Source: an uncultured Flavobacteriales bacterium
Lineage (GTDB): Bacteria; Bacteroidota; Bacteroidia; Flavobacteriales; Crocinitomicaceae
DNA: 64,000 nucleotides
Direction of reading: 5' to 3'
Assembly: GCA_946480085.1 (NCBI GenBank)
Contig: CAMLHZ010000001.1
Coordinates: 558,001 to 622,000, forward strand
Below are positions 15,853 to 26,030 of the stretch, one piece after another; position 1 is the first letter of the stretch, and every line of letters starts with the position of its first letter. A model generated the notes under the pieces. That model was not told where the DNA came from. It did no database searches and saw nothing but the letters and a program-made list of their open reading frames with translations. A program made the position numbers and the translations under genes.

Positions 15853-18800
15853 ATGGAAGTAATGCGCTTTTTAATTTCTTTCCTTCTGATTTGCAGCTCA
15901 ACTTTAGGGTGGACGCAAAGCACTGATAGATATGCAGCCCCTTATGCTGGATTCTATAGAGCCGAAGATTTATATGCCAAAGAACAATACAGTGCCGCAC
16001 GTCACGAATTCAGATTGTTCCTCAACGAGTACAAAGGTTCCAAAAGTGATCCGTACACTCAAAAGGCATTGTATTATGAAGGCTTGTCGGCATTACAGCT
16101 CTTTAATAACGATGCAATTGCTTTGTTAGAGGACTTCAATCGTGAGTACCCTGAGAGCATTTACAAAAACAAGATTTCATTGAATATTGGACGGTATTAT
16201 TACCAGAAAAAGGATTACCCGAAGGCAATTGAATACCTGGAACAACTGAAACGATTCGATTTGGATACAGCCGAAATCGATGAGTATTATTTCAAATTGG
16301 GATACGCTCACTTTCATGAAAAGAATAATGTGGAAGCTAAAGCGGCGTTTTACGAAGTAAAGGAATCAACTTCTCAATATGGCGCGCCTTCCTTATATTA
16401 CTATTCTCATTTGTGTTATGCGGATAGCAGTTACGCAGCAGCATTGGAAGGTTTTGAGCGTTTGCTGAAAGATGATCGTTTCAAAAAGGTGGTTCCGTAC
16501 TACATTACACAAATCTATCACATGCAGGAGCGTTATGAAGATATTGTGGCCTTCTCCAAGTCTGATATGGATAGCTTGAAACCGAACGAGAAGGTGGAAA
16601 TGTATCACATTATTGGTGATGCTTATTATCGTTTGAATAAGTTCGATGAATCTGTTTACTATCTACAATACTACAATGATAAGTCGAATACAACCCGTGA
16701 TGACGATTACCAACTGGCAATAGCTTACTCGAAAAGTGGTGATTGTGGCAATGCAATTAAGTACTTCGACAAAGTTTCACGTATAAAAGATACGCTTGGA
16801 CAAATCGCGCTTTACCATGCCGGTGAATGTTATGTTAGCTTAAATCAATTGGTTTTTGCGAAAAACGCCTTCGAAAGCGCTTCTGAATTAAGTATGGATG
16901 AGGTAATCCAGGAAGACGCATTGTTCCAGTTTGCTATTTTGAGCTACAAGTTGGATTTGAATCCATACGACGAAACGGTGATCGCCTTTGAACGCTATTT
17001 GGATAAATACCCCAATTCTCCGCGAAAAAATGTAGTGTACCAATATTTGGTCAATGTATATACAAGTACTAAAAACTATAAAGTGGCATTGGAGTCCTTG
17101 GATAGAATTCCATCCAAAGATCCTAAGTTGAAAACCGCTTATCAGGTTATTGCTTTTGACCGTGGAGTTGAATTGTTTGTCAACGAAAAGTATACTGAAG
17201 CAATCACAGCTTTTGAAGCGGTGAACAAGTATCCAATGAGCGAAAAGATCAGTGCACAGGCGGCGTTCTGGACAGCAGATTCTTATTATCGATTAGGTCA
17301 ATATACAACCGCCATTCAGAAGTTTGACGCATTTTTGGGAATGCCAGCAACCTATACAACTGGTTTGCGCGATGATGCCATTTACAATAAGGGTTACGCA
17401 TATTTATCGAAAGGAACAGAAACGGATTATTTGCGTGCAAAGGAATGTTTCCAGGCTTATGTGGCTTCAACAACGTTAAAGGATAAAGTGAAAAAGGCAG
17501 ATGCACACATGCGTTTGGCGGATGAGTATTATCGGGTTGGAGCAAGAGGTGGAGATAATGGTTCCAATGATCGAATGGCAATTGCCAATTACAAAGCTGC
17601 GATTGATTTAAAATCAGGGAACGAAGATCGTGCTTATTACTATATGGCAAGGGCATACGGTTTCTTATCAATGCCAGACGACAAAACAAAGTCGTTATTG
17701 GAAGTAATCAATAATTATCCAAAATCGAAATATGTGCAAAGCGCTTTATACGAACTTGCTCGTACTTATTTCAATTCAGGAAACTTCGACAAAGCGGAAC
17801 GTTATTTCAAACAGATCATAAATGATTACCCAACATCTTCTGATGTAAAAGAATGTATCCACTTCCTCGGAGAAATTGCATTCAAACGTGGTCAATATGA
17901 ACTGGCAGAGCAGCAATTCAAAAAGGTATTGAACGATTTCAACAATTCAGATGAAATTTGTAAACGTGAAGTTTCTTCTCTTGCAGATGTTTATCGTAAG
18001 CAAAATAACTTGTCGAAAATTGAAACGTTGTCTTCACTTTATTCTTGTGCCGATTCCATTTCAAATAACGTAGAATCTGAATATTACGATGTTGCTTATA
18101 CTTCGTATGAAGATTCCAGTTACACAAAAGCATTGCAGCAATTCGATGCTTATCTGACGAAATATCCTGATGGAAAATACAAAACAGACGCGTTGAATTA
18201 TAAAGCGGATATTTTGTATCGCCAAGGTAAAGAAGCGGAAGCTACAGAAGTATACTTGAAAGTATTGGAGGGTGATGTCAACGATTATACAGAATTAGCA
18301 AGTATGCGTGCTGCGAAGTTCTTATACAATAACAAGCGTTATTCTGAAGCTTTGCCTTGTTATGAGAAATTGGAGCATGTCACCAGTCGACCGGAATACC
18401 TGAATTCTGCACGAATTGGTCAAATGCGTTGTCATTACATTTTCGAGAATTTCCTGAATGCTGCGCAATATGCAGATAAAGTACTTCAAACACAGCAACC
18501 AGCGGATATTAAGCTGGAAGCAGAATACATCAAAGGAATTTCCTTGACAAAATCGAATCGTTTCCTGGATGGATTGGCGTCACTTGAATACGTAGTGAAA
18601 AACACCACTACCAGCAAGTCGGCTGAAGCGAAATACTTTATCGCTTACGGTTATTTCAAGAACGATAATCTGGAGAAAACAGATCAGGTGATTCGTGAAT
18701 TGTTGAAGATCAAACCGAAATACGATTACTGGATCGCAAAAGGTTTAATTCTTCAAACACAGGTGTTGATCAAGCAGGATAATTTATTCCAGGCAGAGCA

Positions 18801-18969
18801 AACCATTCAGTCGGTAATGGATTTCTATCCGAACAAAACGGACGGCGTTTATGAAGAAGCGACACAGTGGTATGAGAAGATCATGACGCTGAAAAGCAAA
18901 CCGAAAAGTATTCAGGCTCCTGATGGAGGAACCGTAATTGATGTTGAAGATAATACTGACCAAAAATGA
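15853..18969 (+). CDS. large periplasmic TPR-repeat protein
   Basis: 1038 residues. Signal peptide (MEVMRFLISFLLICSSTLGWTQS; an in-frame ATG three codons later would serve equally). The rest is almost wholly tetratricopeptide-type helix pairs, recognisable as repeated AEQYSAARHEF, YPKAIEYLEQL, YTEAITAFEAV and NFDKAERYFKQI patterns with YP-x-SKY turns. Such proteins work as scaffolds in the periplasm. Its last codons overlap the start of the beta-barrel gene (ATGA), so the two are coupled and may act together in the envelope. Confidence 0.88.
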   Translation: MEVMRFLISFLLICSSTLGWTQSTDRYAAPYAGFYRAEDLYAKEQYSAARHEFRLFLNEYKGSKSDPYTQKALYYEGLSALQLFNNDAIALLEDFNREYPESIYKNKISLNIGRYYYQKKDYPKAIEYLEQLKRFDLDTAEIDEYYFKLGYAHFHEKNNVEAKAAFYEVKESTSQYGAPSLYYYSHLCYADSSYAAALEGFERLLKDDRFKKVVPYYITQIYHMQERYEDIVAFSKSDMDSLKPNEKVEMYHIIGDAYYRLNKFDESVYYLQYYNDKSNTTRDDDYQLAIAYSKSGDCGNAIKYFDKVSRIKDTLGQIALYHAGECYVSLNQLVFAKNAFESASELSMDEVIQEDALFQFAILSYKLDLNPYDETVIAFERYLDKYPNSPRKNVVYQYLVNVYTSTKNYKVALESLDRIPSKDPKLKTAYQVIAFDRGVELFVNEKYTEAITAFEAVNKYPMSEKISAQAAFWTADSYYRLGQYTTAIQKFDAFLGMPATYTTGLRDDAIYNKGYAYLSKGTETDYLRAKECFQAYVASTTLKDKVKKADAHMRLADEYYRVGARGGDNGSNDRMAIANYKAAIDLKSGNEDRAYYYMARAYGFLSMPDDKTKSLLEVINNYPKSKYVQSALYELARTYFNSGNFDKAERYFKQIINDYPTSSDVKECIHFLGEIAFKRGQYELAEQQFKKVLNDFNNSDEICKREVSSLADVYRKQNNLSKIETLSSLYSCADSISNNVESEYYDVAYTSYEDSSYTKALQQFDAYLTKYPDGKYKTDALNYKADILYRQGKEAEATEVYLKVLEGDVNDYTELASMRAAKFLYNNKRYSEALPCYEKLEHVTSRPEYLNSARIGQMRCHYIFENFLNAAQYADKVLQTQQPADIKLEAEYIKGISLTKSNRFLDGLASLEYVVKNTTTSKSAEAKYFIAYGYFKNDNLEKTDQVIRELLKIKPKYDYWIAKGLILQTQVLIKQDNLFQAEQTIQSVMDFYPNKTDGVYEEATQWYEKIMTLKSKPKSIQAPDGGTVIDVEDNTDQK

Positions 18970-20687
18970 GAACGGCAAAAATTTTAGGACTAGTTCTGAC
19001 ATGCTTTTTCATGTCGGTTTCATGGTCGCAGAATAACGGAAATGGTGAGGTTGTCATTTATACAACCGGAAACAGAGCAATTGAACCGTCTTTTAGAAAG
19101 ACAGCAAATCCAAAGATTATTGATACGGTTTTTCCCGTTCCAAACGCGAATTATCCATTATTGTCAATGGATTACAATCCTTACATTACCCTAAATCCAA
19201 TTGTTCCGGCAACGGTGAAATTGGAGCCGAAACTTCCGCAATTGTATAAGTTCTATGTAAAACTGGGAATGGGCTCTGTGTTCATGCCAATGGGTGAGTT
19301 TTACTTCAACAACACAAGAACGCGTAAAATGAACTATGGAGTAAATATTCAGCATTTAAGTTCATTGGGCGCACAGCGTGATGTTGCTCCTGCAAATTTC
19401 GATAGAACTTCTTCGCGTGCCTATGTTGGTATGAATGAGCGCAAATATTCGTGGAACGCAGAAGGTAGTTACGCTAATCAAGGATTCCATTACTATGGTT
19501 TCCCGAATGAAAATGCGAACGCTGACAGTATCAGGAACCGTTTTGGGATCTTTGGTTTGAAAGGTGATTTCACATATCATCGTCACGATAGTTTAGGAGT
19601 GAACTGGAAAGCTGGTATGGAATACAGAAACTTCGCATCCATGAAACCGGATGTAGATTCGCTTCAGGATTGGAGAGTAAAAGAAAACTATTTCCAAATG
19701 TACGGAGGTGCCTGGATGCGTTGGGGCGACGAAATCTTTAACGCCGACGTTATTTTGCGCACGAACAAGTACACTTATGGTTTGGAAAATCAAGGTCTTT
19801 CTCCGATTGATTCAGGGTTGGTCTCTAAAAACACGATTTTCTCTATTCGACCAAATGTCACTACGTATTCTAAAAACAAGCGTTTGAAAGCGAAATTGGG
19901 AATTGATATTACGGCGTCTAAGGTCAATAAAACACAGTTGAATCTTTATCCGGATGCAGAAGTGAAATATTCATTGTTCGATGATATTTTGATTCCTTAT
20001 TTACAAGTAAAAGGAGGAATGAAAATGAACAATTACTATTCGCTTTCACGTGAAAATGAGTTCATCCGTTCGCAAGTCAATTACAAGAATGAAAACACTT
20101 CTATTCTTGGATTGATTGGTTTGAAAGGAACCTTGTCAAGACGTGTTGGGTTCAACATTCAGGCTTCGTTTGCAAACGTGAAAGACAAAGCTTTGTTCGT
20201 AACCGATACCACTTTCAGTGCCGGTAACAAGTTCATGGTTATTTACGATACAATGAACGTTGCACAGGTGGAAGGATCATTGACATACCAGTTGCAGGAG
20301 AAAACAAAGATCGATTTAATTGGTCGTTACAATTCTTATTCTCCGATCAACAATAGTTATGCGTGGAATTTACCGCAGGTTGAAGCTATATTGAAAGGAA
20401 CTTACAACATGTACGATAGAATTATCGTAACGGCGAATGTTCACTTGCGAGGTGGAAGAAAGGCGTTGGTTTATGCAATGGAAGAAGACGTTGTGGAAGA
20501 AAATGAGCAATTGGTGAAGACTTTAGGATTTGTTGCTGATGCCGATTTGGGTGTTGAATTCAGATACAATTCAAGAATTTCCGGATTTGTGAATTTCAAC
20601 AATGTAGCAGCTCAGCGTTACCGAAGATGGTATAATTATCCTGTTCAGGGATTCCAGGTAATGGCAGGAGTAACAGTTCGTTTCTAA
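18966..20687 (+). CDS. outer membrane beta-barrel protein
   Basis: 573 residues. Signal peptide (MRTAKILGLVLTCFFMSVSWSQ). A ~60-residue extension precedes long runs of amphipathic strands (FYVKLGMGSVFMPMGEFYF, WKAGMEYRNF, VHLRGGRKALVYAM), and the chain ends with Val-Arg-Phe, a typical barrel C-terminus. It resembles TonB-dependent receptor barrels without a plug or TonB box, so it is not given that name firmly. It overlaps the TPR gene before it by 4 bases and the small membrane gene after it by 1 base. The trio is probably one operon. Confidence 0.78.
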   Translation: MRTAKILGLVLTCFFMSVSWSQNNGNGEVVIYTTGNRAIEPSFRKTANPKIIDTVFPVPNANYPLLSMDYNPYITLNPIVPATVKLEPKLPQLYKFYVKLGMGSVFMPMGEFYFNNTRTRKMNYGVNIQHLSSLGAQRDVAPANFDRTSSRAYVGMNERKYSWNAEGSYANQGFHYYGFPNENANADSIRNRFGIFGLKGDFTYHRHDSLGVNWKAGMEYRNFASMKPDVDSLQDWRVKENYFQMYGGAWMRWGDEIFNADVILRTNKYTYGLENQGLSPIDSGLVSKNTIFSIRPNVTTYSKNKRLKAKLGIDITASKVNKTQLNLYPDAEVKYSLFDDILIPYLQVKGGMKMNNYYSLSRENEFIRSQVNYKNENTSILGLIGLKGTLSRRVGFNIQASFANVKDKALFVTDTTFSAGNKFMVIYDTMNVAQVEGSLTYQLQEKTKIDLIGRYNSYSPINNSYAWNLPQVEAILKGTYNMYDRIIVTANVHLRGGRKALVYAMEEDVVEENEQLVKTLGFVADADLGVEFRYNSRISGFVNFNNVAAQRYRRWYNYPVQGFQVMAGVTVRF

Positions 20688-21106
20688 TGGAAATTTCGTT
20701 CATTCTTGGAGTCGTTTTCATGTGGATTTGTTTGTTCTTTGCAAGATCAATATCCAACAAGGAAATCCGAAATTTAGACAGCGAAATGAAAGCTAAATTG
20801 GTGGACCTGGCAACTGAACGGCGGAGTATGCAAATTGCCATTTTGGTTGCAGGAATAGCGTCATTTTATCTCATTTCTTATTTGGTCGATTCTGATCGGG
20901 AACTATGGTTCGGATTGTATGGTCTGTTCATTATTGGTTGGATCATTTTCCGTCTAACTGCTGCAATTAAGAAATACAGGGAATTGGGTTTCAGCGAAAC
21001 ATTCGTAAGCTCTCAGTTAAAAGCTGGGATAGTACGATTAGTTGGAATTGCTGTGTTTTTTGCCGTTTTCGGATTGAATTTTTGGCTAAACCAGAACAAG
21101 TATTAG
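20687..21106 (+). CDS. small membrane protein of unknown function
   Basis: 139 residues starting in a TAATG overlap with the barrel gene. Hydrophobic segments at about 3-20, 46-65, 72-93 and 113-132; the loop at 20-45 (SNKEIRNLDSEMKAKLVDLATERR) is charged and helical. Family not recognised. It is the last gene of the TPR-barrel operon; the following ~130 bp contain a repeat-like segment and no gene. Confidence 0.7.
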   Translation: MEISFILGVVFMWICLFFARSISNKEIRNLDSEMKAKLVDLATERRSMQIAILVAGIASFYLISYLVDSDRELWFGLYGLFIIGWIIFRLTAAIKKYRELGFSETFVSSQLKAGIVRLVGIAVFFAVFGLNFWLNQNKY

Positions 21107-21111
21107 TCCTC

Positions 21112-21165
21112 TCGCAGAGGACGCAGAATTTCAAGCAGATTTCCGCAGAGATAAACTCGATTACT
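21112..21165. repeat. solo remnant of a MITE-like repeat
   Basis: The 21112-21165 segment contains CTCTCGCAGAGGACGCAGA and TTCCGCAGAGATAAA. It has the same CGC-plus-AGA character as the repeats around the GxxExxY gene (35260, 35818), though the sequence is not identical. No gene is next to it. Confidence 0.35.
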
Positions 21166-21236
21166 ATTTTGAAGTTCTTGATTTAAAACTATGTCGGCTA
21201 TGATCCCAACTATGTGACTATGTGTTGAAATGATTC

Positions 21237-22373
21237 TTAGTCTAACAACCAAGATTCAATACCTTTTTCAGCCAATTTAGCTTTCAAAGTCCCGAATTGA
21301 TTTCCTTTTCCTGCAGTAACACGAATCTTGCCGTCTCTTTCCAAAATCTCAGAAGAGAAACCAAGCGTTGCTAAATATTCTACTTGCTTTTGGGCATTCT
21401 CTCTTGTAGAATAACTTCCAACAATTACATAACCAGAATTGGAAATAGAAGGAGTGATACTTGTAGTAACAACTGCCGGATCGTTCGGTGTAGATCCGTT
21501 TTTCAATTTTACAGGAATGTAAGTGTCCTCGTCAAGAGCGTAAGAATAGGTGTTCGCGTTTTCAGGAACATCTGCTTTTTCTTGCAAGTTGTCACTTTTA
21601 CCTTTGTACAGTTCTGTATTTCTTTGGTAAGTTGCTTTTTCCTGTTTTTTAAACGGATTGAAATCGCTTGTTGTAATGATTCCTGACTCCAGAACATCTG
21701 TTTTCATTGGAATCCAAACCGAATAGAACAAGATTGGAAGCGCGACCGCTGCTGCTGCATAACGCAGATATGGTGTTTTCTTCTTCGTTTTTGTAACCGT
21801 CTGATGCTCTTCTTTAACGGCTTCAAGAACAGGAATAGGTTCTCCCGCCAATTCAATGATAGGAGCAATAGAAATTCGTTCTGTATTTTCAGTCGATGTT
21901 TTTTCAACTGTAAGTTCCTGGATTTGTTGATGTGTATTTAGCGCCTGAACGTCTTCAACCGAAACGAAATGAACAGAAGATAGTCCGAATGACTGCATCA
22001 ACAAGTTGTAGAAACGATCTTGCTCAAAGCAAATGTTTCGTTCTCTGTCTAGAAATAAAATTCCAACCTTATCAATCTGAATTCTATTTCCTTCACTTAG
22101 TTGTTTATCCCAAATGGCAACCTGATTTCTAACTTCCACTTCCGCTTCCGTAAAATTCAATTTTGCATGAATAGCATACGCCTGAACAAGAAGTCCGTCG
22201 TTGGCGATCAATTGCTTATTGAAGAGTACAGATTTTTTTGGCGGATGAATGGATGAGGTTTTTTCATCAAAACGAGCAGGAACACGTTGCGCAACAAATC
22301 CACCAAACGATGGTATCACAACACAATTGTGCTGCAAAAGTAAATTGCTGATCAATGATTCTAAACTCGCCAT
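21237..22373 (-). CDS. HU-like (CCDC81-type) domain protein with SPOR domain
   Basis: 378 residues. The first ~130 (LESLISNLLLQHNCVVIPSFGGFVAQRVPA) match the HU/CCDC81-like prokaryotic domain. A transmembrane segment follows at about 203-222 (YLRYAAAAVALPILFYSVWI). The C-terminal ~70 residues (YVIVGSYSTRENAQKQVEYL) form a SPOR domain, which binds denuded peptidoglycan at division sites. The order suggests a protein in the inner membrane with a DNA-like-binding domain inside and a septal domain outside; that use is inference. A TACATTTG box at 22380 precedes it. Confidence 0.85.
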   Translation of the reverse strand: MASLESLISNLLLQHNCVVIPSFGGFVAQRVPARFDEKTSSIHPPKKSVLFNKQLIANDGLLVQAYAIHAKLNFTEAEVEVRNQVAIWDKQLSEGNRIQIDKVGILFLDRERNICFEQDRFYNLLMQSFGLSSVHFVSVEDVQALNTHQQIQELTVEKTSTENTERISIAPIIELAGEPIPVLEAVKEEHQTVTKTKKKTPYLRYAAAAVALPILFYSVWIPMKTDVLESGIITTSDFNPFKKQEKATYQRNTELYKGKSDNLQEKADVPENANTYSYALDEDTYIPVKLKNGSTPNDPAVVTTSITPSISNSGYVIVGSYSTRENAQKQVEYLATLGFSSEILERDGKIRVTAGKGNQFGTLKAKLAEKGIESWLLD

Positions 22374-22379
22374 AGATTA

Positions 22380-22387
22380 CAAATGTA
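22380..22387 (-). promoter_or_regulatory. promoter -7 box of the HU/SPOR gene
   Basis: Reads TACATTTG on the minus strand, an exact TAnnTTTG match, 6 bases upstream of the ATG (22373). A transcript starting a few bases on would have almost no 5' leader. Confidence 0.5.
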
Positions 22388-22435
22388 AGAAATGCATAGA
22401 ACTTTACGTAGTAAGGGTGTTTTAGTTACGTTTTT

Positions 22436-23908
22436 CTAAGCCTTTTTGCGGGAAATCAACTGTCGAATATTGATTCCTTCAATGGTACAAACGATCCAGA
22501 TGAAAATCAGGATAAACAAGTTGCTGAATACGAATTGAATAAATCCGTGATCACCAAATGGAATGCTTGAAACGGTAAAGTAAATAATCAGACAAGACAA
22601 GAGGTAAAGGGTAAATTTCCTTCTGTTGTATTTGATAGGGTAGTATTTCTGTCCCAGAAAGTAGGAAAGTACCATTTGTAGAGCGTAAACAATCAACGTT
22701 GCCCAGGCGCTCGCCATATAACCATAGCTTGGGATAAAGATCACGTTAATAAGAATAGTTACGGCGGCTCCAATCAGAGCGATATAAGCCCCGAATTTGG
22801 TTTGATTAGAGAGTTTATACCAAATACTTTGATTGTAGTAGATTCCAAGAAAAACATTTGCGAGTAACAGTATAGGAACAACCTTTAAACCTTCCCAATA
22901 ACTTTCATTCGTGATAAAGTATTTAAAGATGTTGAGATTTAATGTAATTCCCAAGAAGATCAAACACATGGCTGCCACGAAGTAGTTCATGAGTTTTACG
23001 TATGTTTTGTTTCTGTCTTGATCCTTCATTTGATTGAAGAAAAAAGGTTCGGCAGCATAGCGATACGCTTGTAATAGGATGGTCACTAACATAGCGAGTT
23101 TGTAACAAGCACTGTAAATGCCAATTTCGTGGTCAGCAAACTTAGCAGAATTGGGAATAGCGGGATCGTAAATAATTTGCTTCAATAAAATCCGATCAAT
23201 TGTTTCGTTAATAATTCCAGCAAAACCACCAATTAAAATCGGGAATCCGTAGATAATCATGCGCTTGAAAAGATCCCAATGAAATGTGAATTTGAACAGA
23301 AGAAAATCTTTGTAAAGAAAAACGGGCTTTACCAGACTTGAAAGTAGGTTAGCGATGAGTATAAAGAAAATGCCCTCTTCAGGTCGGTCTGAATCAAAGA
23401 ATCCTGCGAATAGAATGACGTTGAGAAGAATGTTTACGGCAATGGAAGAAAATTGAATGATGGCAAATTTTTTGGCATTTTCTTCTGCTCGTAATTTAGC
23501 AAGTGGTAAAGCAGAAATGGCATCTACAACAACAATAACCCCCATCAATACGATGTAATGATTGTTTTTGCCAATAACAAGGAGGTTTGCTAGATTCTGG
23601 TTAAACAGAAAGAGTGAAACCATAAAAACGCTATTCACAAGAAGAATCGCCATGAACCCAGTCGAAAAAGCATTTGGTTTATCTTTTTCGTTTTGGATAA
23701 AGCGGAAATATGCTGTTTCCATTCCAAAGGTTAAGAAAACCATCAGGAATGCAACAAAAGCATACAATTGTGAAACTACTCCGTAGTCCGAAGGATGCTT
23801 GAAATACAAAAGGTAAAACGGAACCAATAGATAATTCAAGGTTCTACCCAGAATGCTGGAAAGCCCGTAAACAGCCGTTTGTCCTAATAATTTCTTGAGC
23901 GGGTTCAA
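22436..23908 (-). CDS. polysaccharide flippase (Wzx/MATE-like)
   Basis: 490 residues, with at least 12 hydrophobic segments across the whole length. The opening (PLKKLLGQTAVYGLSSILGRTLNYLLVPFYL) is typical of MOP-superfamily O-antigen or capsule exporters, which turn lipid-linked sugars across the inner membrane. The gene ends with a short basic tail (RQLISRKKA). It starts 14 bases after the crotonase stop, so a shared transcript is possible. Substrate unknown; the glycosyltransferases at 12.7-14.9 kb could be partners. Confidence 0.88.
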   Translation of the reverse strand: MNPLKKLLGQTAVYGLSSILGRTLNYLLVPFYLLYFKHPSDYGVVSQLYAFVAFLMVFLTFGMETAYFRFIQNEKDKPNAFSTGFMAILLVNSVFMVSLFLFNQNLANLLVIGKNNHYIVLMGVIVVVDAISALPLAKLRAEENAKKFAIIQFSSIAVNILLNVILFAGFFDSDRPEEGIFFILIANLLSSLVKPVFLYKDFLLFKFTFHWDLFKRMIIYGFPILIGGFAGIINETIDRILLKQIIYDPAIPNSAKFADHEIGIYSACYKLAMLVTILLQAYRYAAEPFFFNQMKDQDRNKTYVKLMNYFVAAMCLIFLGITLNLNIFKYFITNESYWEGLKVVPILLLANVFLGIYYNQSIWYKLSNQTKFGAYIALIGAAVTILINVIFIPSYGYMASAWATLIVYALQMVLSYFLGQKYYPIKYNRRKFTLYLLSCLIIYFTVSSIPFGDHGFIQFVFSNLFILIFIWIVCTIEGINIRQLISRKKA

Positions 23909-23922
23909 TATCTTGTTTTAGA

Positions 23923-24705
23923 TTAAACTCTAAATTTTGCTGGACGCTTTTCGATAAATGCTGTCGTTCCTTCCTTAAAATCGGCAGTTCCAAAACACTT
24001 CCCGAATTCTTCCACTTCAGTGTCAAATCCAGCTTGTCCACCTTTTCCGTACAACGCATTTACCGAAACAATGGCTGCGGCAATGGCTGTTCCTGAATTT
24101 GCAACAATTTTAGAAGCAATTTTATTTGCCGTTTCCAATAATGCATCTGGTTCAACAACTGAATTTACCAATCCCCATTTCGCTGCGTCGTCTGCTGGAA
24201 TCATTCCTCCAGTGAAAATCATTTCGTTCGCTTTTCCTTTTCCAACCAGTTGAGCTAAACGCTGTGTTCCTCCGTAGCCTGGAATTACGCCCAATGTTAC
24301 TTCTGGTAATCCCATTCGAGCGTTCGAAGAAGCGATTCTGATGTGAGAAGCCATTGCTAATTCCAGTCCTCCACCAAGCGCGAAACCATTAACTGCTGCG
24401 ATAACCGGTGTGGTCATGTTTTCAATGAAAGAAAACAACAATTCTTGTCCTTTAGCCGCTAATTGTTTACCTTCTTCAACAGAAAATGCTGCAAATTCCT
24501 TGATATCCGCACCAGCAACAAATGCTTTTTCACCAGCACCAGTCAAAATAACAACACCAACCTGATTCGAATCGTTTGCAGCTTTAAGTGCTTCGTGCAA
24601 TTCCTGAATCGTTTGTTTGTTCAAGGCATTCATCGCACTTGGACGATTGATAGTAATCGTTTGAACGTAACCGTTTTGTTCTATGAGGATATTTTCGAAG
24701 GCCAT
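23923..24705 (-). CDS. enoyl-CoA hydratase/isomerase family protein
   Basis: 260 residues, normal crotonase length. The oxyanion-hole segments AFVAGADIKEFA and NGFALGGGLELAMASHIRIAS are intact, as is LPEVTLGVIPGYGGTQRL; Glu in GGGLELA and Glu in LPEVTLG are the two catalytic acids of true hydratases. It probably hydrates enoyl-CoA in fatty acid or amino acid breakdown. An alcohol dehydrogenase gene follows upstream on the same strand (~100 bp away). No other beta-oxidation gene is nearby. A TATTTTTA-like box lies about 30 bases upstream. Confidence 0.9.
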   Translation of the reverse strand: MAFENILIEQNGYVQTITINRPSAMNALNKQTIQELHEALKAANDSNQVGVVILTGAGEKAFVAGADIKEFAAFSVEEGKQLAAKGQELLFSFIENMTTPVIAAVNGFALGGGLELAMASHIRIASSNARMGLPEVTLGVIPGYGGTQRLAQLVGKGKANEMIFTGGMIPADDAAKWGLVNSVVEPDALLETANKIASKIVANSGTAIAAAIVSVNALYGKGGQAGFDTEVEEFGKCFGTADFKEGTTAFIEKRPAKFRV

Positions 24706-24808
24706 TTTCTTTGTTTAAGATTTGACTGTAAAAATAGCAATTCTTAGGGTTTTGAAGCCCACAAAATCGGTGAACGGGAAACAGTCGAATGTTAATAAAA
24801 CAATGCGG

Positions 24809-25978
24809 TTAAATGGATGCTGTAACAATAGCTTCAGCCAATTCAGGAGTTACTTTCTGTGATTCACCAAGTCCCATCCATCCGCGTTCAATAAAGCGTT
24901 CTTTGATGATTGAAGCACTGCTTTGATAATCCTCAGTGTATTCAGAAATGGTTGTTGCCACACCTAAGGAATGGAAAAATGATTCTGTTTTTGCAATTGC
25001 AGCTCTTGCAATTTCTTCATCAGTTCCAGTTAAGTTCCAAACACGTTTTCCATATTGAGCCAGTTTTGCTTTTTTACTTTCAAAAGTTGCTTCGTACAAG
25101 CGTGGAGCAATGATTGCTAACGTTTGAGCATGATCAATGCCATGCAACGCTGTTAATTCGTGACCAATCATATGTGTTGCCCAGTCGGTGGTAACACCAC
25201 AACGTAATGTTCCATTCAAAGCTTGATTGGCACAATACATCAGTTGAGACGCCAATTCGTAATCCGCCGGATTTTCGACAACAGCTTCTCCAATTTCAAT
25301 CAATGTCGACAAAATTCCTTCAGCGTAACGCTCTTGCAATTTGTTTTCGCCTACAAACGTTAGATATTGTTCTGTTGTATGAGTAAACGCATCAATAACT
25401 CCGTTGGCGATTTGTCGTTTGGGTAATGTAGCAACAAACGTTGGATCGAGAAGTGCAAAAACCGGAAAGAAAAGTGGTCCGCCCATGGTTCGTTTTTCCT
25501 TCAATTCAGAACGACTGATCACCGCTCCTGAATTCGATTCAGAACCTGTAGCTGGTATAGTTAGAATGCAACCGAACGGAACTGCAGTTGTGAAGATCTT
25601 GCCTGGTTCACGCAGTAAAACTTCCCACGGATCGCCTTGATAACCGACTGCACCAGAAATAAATTTTGTGCCATCAATTACCGATCCGCCACCAACAGCA
25701 AGAATAAATTCAATCTTATTTTCTCGAATGTATTCTACCGCTTTCATCAACGTGGTGAATTCCGGATTGGCTTCAATTCCTCCAAAAAAATGCAGGTCAA
25801 AACCATTTATTTCGCTTTTCAGTTTGTCTAAAAATCCGGAACGTTCCACTGAACCGCCACCATAAGTAATCAATACACTTTTGTCTTTTGCGTGCTTTTC
25901 CAATTGCATTCTAACCGCCAAAAGCTGGTCTTTTCCGAAAATAATTGTTGTTGGCTGAGTGATTTCAAAATTGTTCAC
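24809..25978 (-). CDS. iron-containing alcohol dehydrogenase (YqhD/group III)
   Basis: 389 residues. NAD(P)-binding GGGSVIDGTKFI is present, and the metal ligands appear in DWATHMIGHELTALHGIDHAQ (Asp, His, His, His). The N-terminus FEITQPTTIIFGKDQL is characteristic of the YqhD-like clade that reduces aldehydes with NADPH. No aldehyde regulator is adjacent. It is divergent from the tetR efflux operon; the gap of 152 bases holds the promoters and two inverted repeats. Confidence 0.88.
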   Translation of the reverse strand: MNNFEITQPTTIIFGKDQLLAVRMQLEKHAKDKSVLITYGGGSVERSGFLDKLKSEINGFDLHFFGGIEANPEFTTLMKAVEYIRENKIEFILAVGGGSVIDGTKFISGAVGYQGDPWEVLLREPGKIFTTAVPFGCILTIPATGSESNSGAVISRSELKEKRTMGGPLFFPVFALLDPTFVATLPKRQIANGVIDAFTHTTEQYLTFVGENKLQERYAEGILSTLIEIGEAVVENPADYELASQLMYCANQALNGTLRCGVTTDWATHMIGHELTALHGIDHAQTLAIIAPRLYEATFESKKAKLAQYGKRVWNLTGTDEEIARAAIAKTESFFHSLGVATTISEYTEDYQSSASIIKERFIERGWMGLGESQKVTPELAEAIVTASI

Positions 25979-26030
25979 GACGTTGGATTTTTAAATGAAT
26001 CTTAAAGGTACTTGTAAATGCTTATAAAAC

